From NCBI GenBank assembly GCA_964383905.1, contig CAYLJO010000074.1, forward strand, positions 1 to 26,282: a DNA stretch of 26,282 bases. Direction: 5' to 3'. The position numbers and the translations under genes were made by a program. This document shows, one piece after another, positions 7,698 through 14,878 of this stretch (the first letter of the stretch is position 1; every line of letters starts with the position of its first letter). The stretch comes from CAYLJO01 sp964383905. Lineage in GTDB: Bacteria > Acidobacteriota > Blastocatellia > Pyrinomonadales > Pyrinomonadaceae. The notes beneath the pieces were generated by a model that worked only from the letters and a program-made list of their open reading frames with translations, made no database searches and had not been told where the DNA came from.

Positions 7698-9436
7698 CTT
7701 GCCGCCAACTCTTCCTCCAACAGCTGGCGCTCATACAGATCCGCGTACTCGCCGCCCAAGGCGAGCAATTCCTCGTGCGTGCCGCGTTCGACGATGCGTC
7801 CCTCATCCAGAACGTAGATCAGGTCGGCCTCGCGCACAGTCGAGATGCGGTGCGAAACGATCAGGCTGGTGCGCTCGCGCATCACGCCGCGAAGCCGTGC
7901 CAGTATCTTCTCTTCCGTGTAAGTGTCAACAGATGAAAGCGCATCGTCGAGAATCAGGATCCTGGGCTGGCGCAAGACCGCGCGTGCGATCGCCGTCCGC
8001 TGCTTCTGACCACCCGAAAGTGTGATGCCGCGCTCGCCGACCATCGTGTCAAAGCCGTCCGGAAAACCGCGCACGTCTTCCGACAGGCCCGCGATCTCGG
8101 CCGCCCATTCGATCTCAGCGCGCTCCGCTTTCTCGACCCCGAACGCGATGTTGTCGGCGAGCGTGTCGCTGAACAGAAAAGTCTCCTGCGGCACGTAGCC
8201 GATGCTGGCGCGCAACTGCGCCAGCGGGTAATCGCGCAGCCGTACGCCATCGATAAAAAGGGTATCAGGCGGCGCCTCGATCAGGCGCGGGATGAGATTC
8301 ACTAAAGTTGATTTCCCGCTGCCCGTGCGGCCGACGAAGGCGACCGTCTGGCCCTCTTCAATCGTGAGGTCGATGTCTCTGAGCACGGGCTCGTCTGTCG
8401 GGCGGTAACGAAATGTCAGGTTGCGAAACTCGATCCGACCTTTGACCGGCGGCTGCGCTTTCACCCCGGCCGCGTCCGTTATCGTGGGCTTGATGGCGAG
8501 AATAGCATTCATGCGCTTCAGGCTCGCCATCCCGCGCTGGTAAAGGTTAACGACATAACCGAGCGCGATGAGCGGCCAGATCAGGCGTGTGAGGTAAAGA
8601 TTGAACTCGGTAAACTCGCCCACCGTGATCGCGCCGCGCACCGCGAGAGGGACGCCGTACCAGACGATCAGCACATAGCCCATCCCGATCAGGAATTGCA
8701 TCAGCGGACGCATCACCGCGTCGATGCGGACGAGGTTCAGATTCCGCTCGGCATACTCATGGTTGAGGTCATTAAAAGCCGTGATCTCCGCGCCCTCCTG
8801 AGCGTACGCGCGGACGACGCGGACGCCCGTAAAGTTCTCCTGCGCCCGCGCCGTGATCTGAGCGAAGAAGTCTTGAATCTTTTCAAAGCGTACGTGAACC
8901 TGCTGGCCGAAGAATTTCACGGTCAGCGAGACGAGCGGCATCGTGACGAAAAGCAGCAGCGTCAGTCGCCAGTTGATCCTGAGCATCAGCGGCAAGACCA
9001 TGACGACGACGAAAACGGTCTGCAGCGAGTACATGATCATCGGCCCGGCGAGTTGTCGGACCGCCGCCAGGTCGTTGGTGGCCCGCGCCATCAGGTCGCC
9101 CGTCCGGTGCTCCTGGAAAAATTGGAGCGGCTGGTCGACGAGATGCGCATAAAAATCGCGGCGCAGGTCGTACTCGACGTGCCGCGACACGCCGATCAGG
9201 ATGCGCCGCTGCAGGAATAGAAACAGGCCGCTCACGAGGCTCGCGCCCAGGACTTTCAAGGCCGAAACCGTGAGCTTCGACCATGTGATCTGCGTCCAGT
9301 GCTCATCGATCGCGCGCCCGACGATAAGCGGGATCATTAGATTGAAGATAACCCCGGCGAATATGCAAAGAATACCTACGGTGAGGGATGTTTTATAAGG
9401 CCGGAAATAGCTTGCGAATTTTCGTAAATCGTCCAT
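7694..9436 (-). CDS. ABC exporter half-transporter (subunit 1, degenerate Walker B)
   Basis: 580 residues: six-helix membrane domain (about 15-310) followed by the nucleotide-binding domain. Walker A GRTGSGKS is at 369-376, the Q-loop in YVPQETFLF near 417, a perfect LSGGQ at 473-477, and Walker B ILILDD at 493-498, where Asp replaces the catalytic Glu. The switch His is in IVSHRIS near 529. In heterodimeric exporters this Asp marks the degenerate ATP site, so this subunit should pair with the downstream ABC gene, whose LSVGQ signature would complete that weak site. It is the first gene of the minus-strand operon. The start ATG 9436 has only a weak ribosome-binding site, but MDDLRKFASYFRPYK is a normal N-terminus for the family. 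Confidence 0.9.
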   Translation of the reverse strand: MDDLRKFASYFRPYKTSLTVGILCIFAGVIFNLMIPLIVGRAIDEHWTQITWSKLTVSALKVLGASLVSGLFLFLQRRILIGVSRHVEYDLRRDFYAHLVDQPLQFFQEHRTGDLMARATNDLAAVRQLAGPMIMYSLQTVFVVVMVLPLMLRINWRLTLLLFVTMPLVSLTVKFFGQQVHVRFEKIQDFFAQITARAQENFTGVRVVRAYAQEGAEITAFNDLNHEYAERNLNLVRIDAVMRPLMQFLIGMGYVLIVWYGVPLAVRGAITVGEFTEFNLYLTRLIWPLIALGYVVNLYQRGMASLKRMNAILAIKPTITDAAGVKAQPPVKGRIEFRNLTFRYRPTDEPVLRDIDLTIEEGQTVAFVGRTGSGKSTLVNLIPRLIEAPPDTLFIDGVRLRDYPLAQLRASIGYVPQETFLFSDTLADNIAFGVEKAERAEIEWAAEIAGLSEDVRGFPDGFDTMVGERGITLSGGQKQRTAIARAVLRQPRILILDDALSSVDTYTEEKILARLRGVMRERTSLIVSHRISTVREADLIYVLDEGRIVERGTHEELLALGGEYADLYERQLLEEELAAS

Positions 9437-9553
9437 AAGCTCAACGTCATCTAAAGACGAACATGAACGCCCGCCGGCCTAAAATGAAGCCGCCAGATGC
9501 TATCTTGCGGGATTTCCATTCCGGACGCCAGCGGCGCGCCTTTAGATAACTGA

Positions 9554-9584
9554 ATTGTAGACGAAAACGTGGCGAAAGTGTGAA
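9554..9584 (-). promoter_or_regulatory. Candidate sigma70-type promoter of the ABC exporter operon
   Basis: On the minus strand a TACAAT -10-like box (9554-9559) lies 19 nt after a TTCACA -35-like box (9579-9584), about 120 nt upstream of the first ABC gene. The boxes are good but the spacer is longer than the usual 17, so this remains a candidate. Confidence 0.35.
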
Positions 9585-9630
9585 GCGGGAAGCAGCCGAG
9601 GGCGCGAAGAAGAGTTTCAGGAGGGGGTCG

Positions 9631-11295
9631 TCAACGGGGCTCCTCGGGAGTGTCTGTCGTGACCTCGCTAAAATCGTAGTGGTATTCGTTTAAGCCGGCT
9701 TCAAATTCCGGCGGGGTGCTGACGCAGTTGCGCCCCCGCACCTTGGCGTTGTAAAGAGCGCGGTCGGCCGTCACCACAAGGGTGTCACGCGAGGAGGCGT
9801 GGATCGGGAAGGTGGCCACACCGAAGGATGCCGTAATGTGTCCGACGCCTGGCACTTCTGTGCTTTCGACGCGCCCGCGCACGCGCTCCGCGACGACCAT
9901 CGCCCCATCCACACCGGCCTGCGGTAGGATCACTGCGAATTCATCGCCGCCATAGCGGGCGGCGGAATCGACACCGCGCAATTCCGCCCGCAAACATTCT
10001 GAGAGCACACGCAACGCCATGTCACCCGCGTCGTGGCCGAAGCTATCGTTAACGGTCTTGAAATGATCTATGTCGAACATCAGCAGTGAGAGGGGCTGGC
10101 GCATGCGGGTGGCCAGGTGCAGATCGCGCTCGAGTTGCATTTCGAAAGAACGGCGGTTGAAGCAGCCGGTCAGAGCGTCTGTGAGCGCTTGTTTCTGGGT
10201 CTGTCCGAAGAGACGTGCGTGGGCGACCGCCACCGTTACCTGGTCGGCGACGGTGCGCAGTAAGAGTAGCTCGTTCTCCTGCCAGACGCGCGTCGAATCG
10301 TCCGAGCGCACCAGCAACACGCCCATAAAACCTTTGTTGGAGATCAACGGAACGGCGGCAAGCGGAAGGATGCCTTGCGACTGGTCTCCCAGTTCTCCGT
10401 GCCCGTCTAAAACATAGCTGTTGAGACTTCTGGCGAGCCGCGCGATGTAAGCTTTAGTATCGCTGATGAGCTCCTCACGGTCCGCGTCGTTATCATCACC
10501 GTCGCGTAAATAGCAGTTCATCAGACCCTGCTGGCCGTATTCTCCTTCCACCCACAGTGCACAGTTTTGCGCGCTCAGCGCGCGCCCAACTTCGTTAACC
10601 GTGGTTTGCAGGATGCTCGAAAGTTCGAGTGAGCTACGAATCGCCGTCGCGATGCGGTTAATGGCGATTTCGCGGCCGGCCTGTTCCTGTAGCAGGCGCG
10701 CAAGTTTCGTTGTTACGCTGACGGTTAACTGCAGTGAAGTTGCCTTCGGCATCGACGAGCGAACGGCCCTGGTAAAGAAACGGGCCTGAAAAGGACGCTC
10801 GGCCGAAACACGCGCCATCAGGTATTCGAGCGCCGAGTAAACGATGTCCGGCTCGAACGTCCAGATCACCTTATCGCCCGCCACCTCCGTACCATCCTCT
10901 TCTATGTCGCGCACAGAAGTAAGCAAGGCAGAAAAGCGCGCATCCGCGACGACAATAAAGCGCTCATCTTCTGTATCGTCTTCCACCCGGTGAATGAGAA
11001 TAGGCTCGCGATTCGGCTCGTTCAAGTGCCAGACCATATCATTAAGAGCATCCCCCGCCGTCACGAAAAAGAAGGAGCGATGAGCCGCGCGCCCGATCTC
11101 GCGGATCCGCGCCAGGTCGCGCAGCGAGCGCTCAGTATGAGACGGTAAGCTCTCAATCACCAGCGCCGATAGATTGTTCTCAAGCACCACGTCTTCAAAA
11201 TAACGATGAAGTTGGGCGATCGTCTGCTCGGCGCAGCGAACCGGAGTTAGCTGGCGTGGGTGTTGGGAGAGCAGTGCGCTGTAGAGTGAATGCAT
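9631..11295 (-). CDS. Diguanylate cyclase with N-terminal DICT-like and GAF domains
   Basis: 554 residues with no membrane segment. Residues 1-165 resemble a DICT sensory domain (ending ...VIWTFEPDIVYSALEYLM), residues about 205-365 a GAF domain (ending LLLLRTVADQVTVAVAHA), and 370-525 a GGDEF domain opening with ALTDALTGCFNRRSFE. The active-site GGDEF is intact at 449-453, and an inhibitory-site RxxD (RGVD, 440-443) sits exactly five residues before it, so product inhibition by c-di-GMP is expected. It should make c-di-GMP from two GTP in response to a cytoplasmic signal. No EAL domain is present. The ATG has no clear Shine-Dalgarno site. The gene ends 194 nt before the ABC operon and appears separately transcribed. 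GGDEF is certain, GAF likely, DICT moderately likely. Confidence 0.88.
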   Translation of the reverse strand: MHSLYSALLSQHPRQLTPVRCAEQTIAQLHRYFEDVVLENNLSALVIESLPSHTERSLRDLARIREIGRAAHRSFFFVTAGDALNDMVWHLNEPNREPILIHRVEDDTEDERFIVVADARFSALLTSVRDIEEDGTEVAGDKVIWTFEPDIVYSALEYLMARVSAERPFQARFFTRAVRSSMPKATSLQLTVSVTTKLARLLQEQAGREIAINRIATAIRSSLELSSILQTTVNEVGRALSAQNCALWVEGEYGQQGLMNCYLRDGDDNDADREELISDTKAYIARLARSLNSYVLDGHGELGDQSQGILPLAAVPLISNKGFMGVLLVRSDDSTRVWQENELLLLRTVADQVTVAVAHARLFGQTQKQALTDALTGCFNRRSFEMQLERDLHLATRMRQPLSLLMFDIDHFKTVNDSFGHDAGDMALRVLSECLRAELRGVDSAARYGGDEFAVILPQAGVDGAMVVAERVRGRVESTEVPGVGHITASFGVATFPIHASSRDTLVVTADRALYNAKVRGRNCVSTPPEFEAGLNEYHYDFSEVTTDTPEEPR

Positions 11296-11456
11296 GAAAT
11301 AGAACGGCTGGATGCGGTTTGGAAGCGCCTATCGAAAGTCTCCGGAGCAAACGCTGCTTTCTCGCCAGGCAGCAAGGCTAAACATATTTTTGCATGTATT
11401 AACGCATTTGTCCATGGTAATTTAGCGAAAATGTCACGAAACTGTGCGCGTCCGCT

Positions 11457-11879
11457 TCAAGACAACCGGACATAGCTTGTAAGTGCTGTAGTTATTAGGC
11501 TTGTTGCTTCATCGCGGACATCAACGGCGACGACGATGAGGCGCCGGCCGGCGCGCCGGACGTGAGCTTGTGCGGTGGCCCGACCCTGCGTAAATGGGCG
11601 CAGGTAATGAATTGTCAGGTCGACAGTGGCGGTCGTTTCGTGCGGCTCAAGCAGCGTCAGAATAGCAAAAGCAGCGGCCGTATCGATCAGCGATCCGACC
11701 GCGCCGCCATGCACGAGGCCGCGGGTCTGTTTCAATTCGTCGCGCGCCTCCAAATAAAGGGTGGCTGAACCGCGTTCTACCTTCCCCAACTCAAGCCCGA
11801 TGAGATGCGCGAAAGGGACATTCTGGAAAGCTTCACGAATTCGCTCCATCTCCTCGCCTGTAAGTTCAGTATTCTTCAA
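11457..11879 (-). CDS. PaaI-type hotdog-fold thioesterase
   Basis: 140 residues. The hotdog signature is clear: TRGLVHGGAVGSLIDTAAAFA, with HGG at 57-59 and the catalytic Asp66 position filled. The YLRPF and VRRAGRRLIVVAVDV strands later in the protein fit the PaaI/4HBT family. These enzymes hydrolyse acyl- or aryl-CoA thioesters in the cytoplasm; substrate choice cannot be read here. The start is a TTG overlapping the YbjQ gene's stop codon (TTGA), indicating translational coupling. An internal ATG ten codons in has a GAGGAG too close to use. Confidence 0.88.
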   Translation of the reverse strand: MKNTELTGEEMERIREAFQNVPFAHLIGLELGKVERGSATLYLEARDELKQTRGLVHGGAVGSLIDTAAAFAILTLLEPHETTATVDLTIHYLRPFTQGRATAQAHVRRAGRRLIVVAVDVRDEATSLITTALTSYVRLS

Positions 11880-12289
11880 GAGCGATAGCCGTCCCCGTGA
11901 TCAGCCGGCCCGACGACTACCGCCGTGCCGTAGGCAAGAACTTCTGTGACGCCGCTGGAGACTTCGGTCGCGTCGTAGCGCGCGCCGACAATAGCGTTGG
12001 CCCCGAGTTCCGTCGCATGTTGGATCATAATCTCAAAAGCTTCCGCGCGCGCCTGTTCGCAGAGGCGCGTCCAGGCGATGATATTGCCGCCCACGAGGGT
12101 CTGCAGGGCGGCGCCGATGTTAGTGACGATGGAGCGCGAGCGGACGACGATGCCGCGCACAATGCCGAGGTTTTGCGTAATGCGAAAGTTTGGTAATTCG
12201 AACGCCGTCGTCACCATGTGATGTGAAACGGAGTAACGCGGCGCACTAACTTCATAAGGCGCTCGCGGCGCCGTGATATTCTTGCTCAT
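11876..12289 (-). CDS. YbjQ / UPF0145 family protein
   Basis: 137 residues starting ATG. The core LGIVRGIVVRSRSIVTNIGA, then LGANAIVGARYDA and YGTAVVV, is the pattern of the YbjQ (UPF0145) family, small oligomeric cytoplasmic proteins of unclear function, sometimes called heavy-metal-binding on structural grounds. An N-terminal extension of about 25 residues precedes the family core. The gene is 27 nt downstream of the alkyltransferase-like gene and overlaps the thioesterase start, so the three probably form one transcript. Confidence 0.85.
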   Translation of the reverse strand: MSKNITAPRAPYEVSAPRYSVSHHMVTTAFELPNFRITQNLGIVRGIVVRSRSIVTNIGAALQTLVGGNIIAWTRLCEQARAEAFEIMIQHATELGANAIVGARYDATEVSSGVTEVLAYGTAVVVGPADHGDGYRS

Positions 12290-12316
12290 CGTAGATTCTC
12301 CAGAAGTAGCAGTAGA

Positions 12317-12778
12317 TCAATCGCTAAACAGGCTCGGCTGGGTCCGGTCCCGTGAATTTTTGCCCTCCGGCCCTTCCGTTTCATCAGGCGTCCAGCGATA
12401 ACGGCCCAGGTCGCAACGGCCGCGCGTATCAAACTCAATACCTTCGGCTTCGAGCATCCGCTGTTGTTTATCCGGCGGCAGAATGACAGGCCCGGTTGAG
12501 CAGGCGCCCTGTGCGTTTATCACGCGGTGCCAGGGGGTCGTCGCCTCATCCGCCGAGTGCATCACGAAGCCGACGGTGCGCGGCGTGTAGCCCTCGCCGA
12601 GAGTCTCTGCGATCTGACCATAGGTCATCACACGGCCGGCGGGGATCCCCCGCACGATCTCATAAACGCGCTCGCGGTAGCCTTCAGCCTCTTGCACATC
12701 GCCTTCTGTGGGCGAAGACCTGATGCGCAGTTCATCGCCTGTTCGCTTTCCTGTTTTGGTCATTGTTTTGAAATCCAT
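12317..12778 (-). CDS. Alkyltransferase-like (ATL) DNA-damage recognition protein
   Basis: 153 residues. The middle part is the C-terminal DNA-binding fold of O6-alkylguanine-DNA alkyltransferases: YRERVYEIVRGIPAGRVMTYGQIA, then PRTVGFVMHSADE, then TPWHRVINAQG at 81-91. The reactive Cys of the PCHRV motif is replaced by Trp83. That change defines ATL proteins (Escherichia coli YbaZ, yeast Atl1), which bind O6-alkylguanine, flip it and hand the lesion to nucleotide excision repair without dealkylating it. The N-terminal 30 residues and the charged C-terminal tail after RYRWTP are extensions. The ATG at 12778 has only a weak ribosome-binding site; a second ATG six codons in is also possible. 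Confidence 0.88.
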   Translation of the reverse strand: MDFKTMTKTGKRTGDELRIRSSPTEGDVQEAEGYRERVYEIVRGIPAGRVMTYGQIAETLGEGYTPRTVGFVMHSADEATTPWHRVINAQGACSTGPVILPPDKQQRMLEAEGIEFDTRGRCDLGRYRWTPDETEGPEGKNSRDRTQPSLFSD

Positions 12779-12828
12779 TCGATGAGCGCGCCACCATGAG
12801 CGCCACTCTTCTACCGCACGTTCGCATT

Positions 12829-12850
12829 CGGCCTGCGAGGCCGCAGGCCG
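12829..12850 (-). terminator. GC-rich hairpin after the cyclase / small-ORF unit
   Basis: CGGCCTGC and GCAGGCCG form a perfect 8-bp stem with a six-base loop, just downstream of the small ORF and upstream of the ATL gene on the minus strand. There is no U-run, but the position between two transcription units fits a terminator or mRNA-end stabiliser. Confidence 0.45.
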
Positions 12851-12859
12851 GAAACTAAG

Positions 12860-13000
12860 TCAGGTGGCGGTCGCGTCGCGCAAACACATTTCGGCGAGGA
12901 ATCGTGTGCGTAGATCAACGCTCGCCAGTAGCCCGATCAATTGCGGAATGGGCAGTTGCGCCATGCGCGCACGCGCCGCAGCGAATTCTTCACGTCGCAT
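12860..13000 (-). CDS. Small 46-residue ORF downstream of the cyclase
   Basis: The frame starts at ATG 13000, five bases after the cyclase stop codon, with GGAG about eight bases upstream (overlapping the cyclase end), and stops at TGA 12860-12862. The peptide begins MRREEFAAARARMAQLPIPQ, continues LIGLLASVDLRTRFLAEM and ends in DATAT. It could form an amphipathic helix pair. Codon choice resembles the neighbouring real genes and the coupling to the cyclase is tight, followed by a hairpin. I do not recognise a family; it may be a genuine small protein of unknown function. Confidence 0.5.
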   Translation of the reverse strand: MRREEFAAARARMAQLPIPQLIGLLASVDLRTRFLAEMCLRDATAT

Positions 13001-13005
13001 TTGGG

Positions 13006-13650
13006 TTACTCCGTTGTGCGTAAGACCACACGCGCCGGGGCGCCATCGCCGCTGCCGCTCGCGATCCTGAGCGGCAGGCAGATCAGTTCGTACGTGCCCG
13101 CCGTGACTTCGCGCAGATCCAGCCCTTCGATGATCACGACCCTGTTGCCGAGCAGGACCTGATGCGTCTCGAAGCCTTCGGACCCGAACCGCTCGATCGA
13201 CAGATAATCTATGCCGACGAGCCGCACACCCATCTTGACCAGCGCGTGCGCGGCCTCCCTGTCGATATACGTAAAATCGGTGCGAAATCCTTCCGCCGGA
13301 CTGGCCCAGAAGGCGGAGTTACGCGTTTTGAAGAGCACACGCTTCACGCCCCGTAGCTCGGCTGCGGACACGTGACCGGCCTCAATCACACGCGCCCCGT
13401 CCGGTATCTCCACTACGCAAGCTTCGCCGATGAGTACATCGAGCGGCATGGCATCGACCTTGCCTGCGCCTTCGATGAAATGCGCCGGGGCATCGACGTG
13501 CGTGGCCGTATGCGCGCCGAAACGCAGCAGTGAGACATTGGCCAGGTCGCCGCGACTAATCGCCGCCCACTGTTCGACCTCGATGCCGGGGTCGCTCGGG
13601 TATGTCGGCGTGCCTGTCGAGATCGGCACACTCACATCATAAATTCGCAC
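13006..13650 (-). CDS. Cyclase-family metallohydrolase, KynB-like (arylformamidase-like)
   Basis: 214 residues, beginning MRIYDVSVPISTGTPTYPSDP as KynB-type enzymes do. The metal-binding motif HTATHVDAPAH is at 47-57, matching HxGTHxDxPxH except for Ala in place of Gly. Later segments (RVLFKTRNSAFW, LVGIDYLSIERFG, IIEGLDL, YELICLPLRI) follow the family in order. KynB hydrolyses N-formylkynurenine in tryptophan breakdown, but the family includes other amidohydrolases and no other kynurenine gene is present here, so the substrate is not assured. It is divergently oriented to mqnA with a repeat-rich intergenic region between. Confidence 0.85.
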   Translation of the reverse strand: MRIYDVSVPISTGTPTYPSDPGIEVEQWAAISRGDLANVSLLRFGAHTATHVDAPAHFIEGAGKVDAMPLDVLIGEACVVEIPDGARVIEAGHVSAAELRGVKRVLFKTRNSAFWASPAEGFRTDFTYIDREAAHALVKMGVRLVGIDYLSIERFGSEGFETHQVLLGNRVVIIEGLDLREVTAGTYELICLPLRIASGSGDGAPARVVLRTTE

Positions 13651-13714
13651 GAGTTAGTCTCAAATCCTCCGGTCTTTGACTCGCCTTAAAGGATTTACTG
13701 CTTTCCATATTAAC

Positions 13715-13797
13715 GGCAAACGGCCAAAGGTAAAAGTCAGGAACCAAGGCTTTCCTGCCCTCACCTTTGCCTTTTACCTTTTTACTTTTGCCTTTAT
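13715..13797. repeat. Palindromic heptamer-repeat element between the cyclase gene and mqnA
   Basis: The right half breaks into 7-nt units of one theme (ACCTTTG, CCTTTTA, CCTTTTT, ACTTTTG, CCTTTAT). The left half holds the complementary theme (GGCAAAC, GGCCAAA, GGTAAAA). AAAGGTAAAAG (13726-13736) pairs perfectly with CTTTTACCTTT (13771-13781), and an inner CAGGAA / TTCCTG pair (13738-13757) closes a second stem. It lies between divergently transcribed genes. Confidence 0.7.
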
Positions 13798-13803
13798 ATT
13801 CCC

Positions 13804-13830
13804 GCGTGCGCTAGCATGGCTATCGCACGC
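13804..13830 (+). promoter_or_regulatory. Hairpin in the mqnA leader
   Basis: GCGTGCGCTAGC and GCTATCGCACGC are 12-base arms with a single mismatch around the three-base loop ATG. The element ends 24 nt before the preferred mqnA start (GTG 13855). As RNA it would be a stable leader hairpin; as DNA it could be a dimeric operator. The upstream ATG at 13816 lies in its loop and has no ribosome-binding site. Confidence 0.5.
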
Positions 13831-13854
13831 CGACGTGTTAAGGATAGGAGAAGA

Positions 13855-14682
13855 GTGACGATTACGAAGGGTAGAGAAAAGCAGACGCCGTGCATCGCCG
13901 CTTCGAGCTATTTAAACACAGCGCCGCTGATCTGGAGCTTTATACACGGCAGCCGCCGGCGCGACGTGCGACTTTTGACTGACGCCGCGCCGGCACGCTG
14001 CGCCGACATGCTCGCGCGCGGGGAAGTTCAAGCGGCGCTCGTGCCGGTTATCGAATATCAGCGCATACCCGAGATCGCAGTCGTCCCGGACGTCTGCGTC
14101 GGGTCGCGCGCGCGCGTTCGCAGCGTTGTCCTCGCCACGAGGTGCGGTGATCTAAAAGACGTACGGCGTGCCGCGCTCGACGTATCCTCGCGCACGTCCG
14201 TCGCACTCGTTAAGATAATCTTTCGCGAGTTCCTGGGTTTCGAGCCGGAGTGGACATCGTGCGCGCCCGACCTCAAAGCGATGCTCGACCAATCGGACGC
14301 TGCCCTGATTATCGGCGACCCGGCAATGATTTTTCCACGCGAAGATTTGCGCGTCTACGATTTGGCGGGCCTCTGGCGCGAACACACCGGCCTCGGCTTT
14401 GTCTTCGCGATGTGGATGGCGCATGAGGGGGCTGCAGAAAGTGTGCGTGCCGTTAATTTCGCCGGCGCCCGCGACGAAGGCCTGGAGCATGTGAATGACA
14501 TCGTCTCTGATTACCAGGCAGCGCTCGGGTTATCGCGCGACGAGTTGCGAACATACCTGCTCGAAAATATCTCTTTCAAGCTTGATCAGGAGATGCGGGC
14601 CGGTCTCGACCTCTTTTACAAACTCGCTCATAAAAACGGCATTACCGCGGCCAACCGCCCTTTGAAGATGGTCGGCAGGTAG
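13855..14682 (+). CDS. mqnA: Chorismate dehydratase MqnA (futalosine pathway)
   Basis: 275 residues from GTG 13855, chosen because AGGAG lies four bases upstream and because the earlier ATG 13816 adds only an arginine-rich stretch inside a hairpin. The N-terminal SSYLNTAPL is the family's substrate-site motif. It is followed by a periplasmic-binding-protein-like fold: AALVPVIEYQRIP, RTSVALVKIIFREFLG, DAALIIGDPAM, then GLGFVFAMWMA. MqnA dehydrates chorismate to 3-[(1-carboxyvinyl)oxy]benzoate, the first step of menaquinone synthesis by the futalosine route, in the cytoplasm. Length and motif order are normal. mqnC follows 145-200 nt downstream on the same strand, depending on its start. Confidence 0.92.
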   Translation: MTITKGREKQTPCIAASSYLNTAPLIWSFIHGSRRRDVRLLTDAAPARCADMLARGEVQAALVPVIEYQRIPEIAVVPDVCVGSRARVRSVVLATRCGDLKDVRRAALDVSSRTSVALVKIIFREFLGFEPEWTSCAPDLKAMLDQSDAALIIGDPAMIFPREDLRVYDLAGLWREHTGLGFVFAMWMAHEGAAESVRAVNFAGARDEGLEHVNDIVSDYQAALGLSRDELRTYLLENISFKLDQEMRAGLDLFYKLAHKNGITAANRPLKMVGR

Positions 14683-14778
14683 ATTTCGGGTAAGATCAGC
14701 AGACGCAATCAGGCGGAGGAAAAGGTGAGGGTACGGCTTTTATCGTGCGCCTGCCTGTCGGCAATATGCGACCTTAGG

Positions 14779-14803
14779 TTCGCGATTCGCGAATTAGTAT
14801 GAT
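14779..14803 (+). promoter_or_regulatory. Candidate promoter/operator upstream of mqnC
   Basis: The palindrome TTCGCG-ATT-CGCGAA (14779-14793) is followed at 14798 by TATGAT, a good -10-like box, about 75 nt before the mqnC start. The -35 position is not recognisable, so regulation by a palindrome-binding factor is only a suggestion. Confidence 0.25.
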
Positions 14804-14878
14804 GGTAGTAGGGATAAACGTCCGGGATTGAATCGGAATTCAAATTGCATGTATAGTCTTCGACTTGACGAGAGCCCG

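Noticed and set aside
11296..11456. Promoter for the diguanylate cyclase gene in its AT-richer upstream region
   Set aside because: Several AT-rich boxes exist but no -35/-10 pair with sensible spacing stood out.
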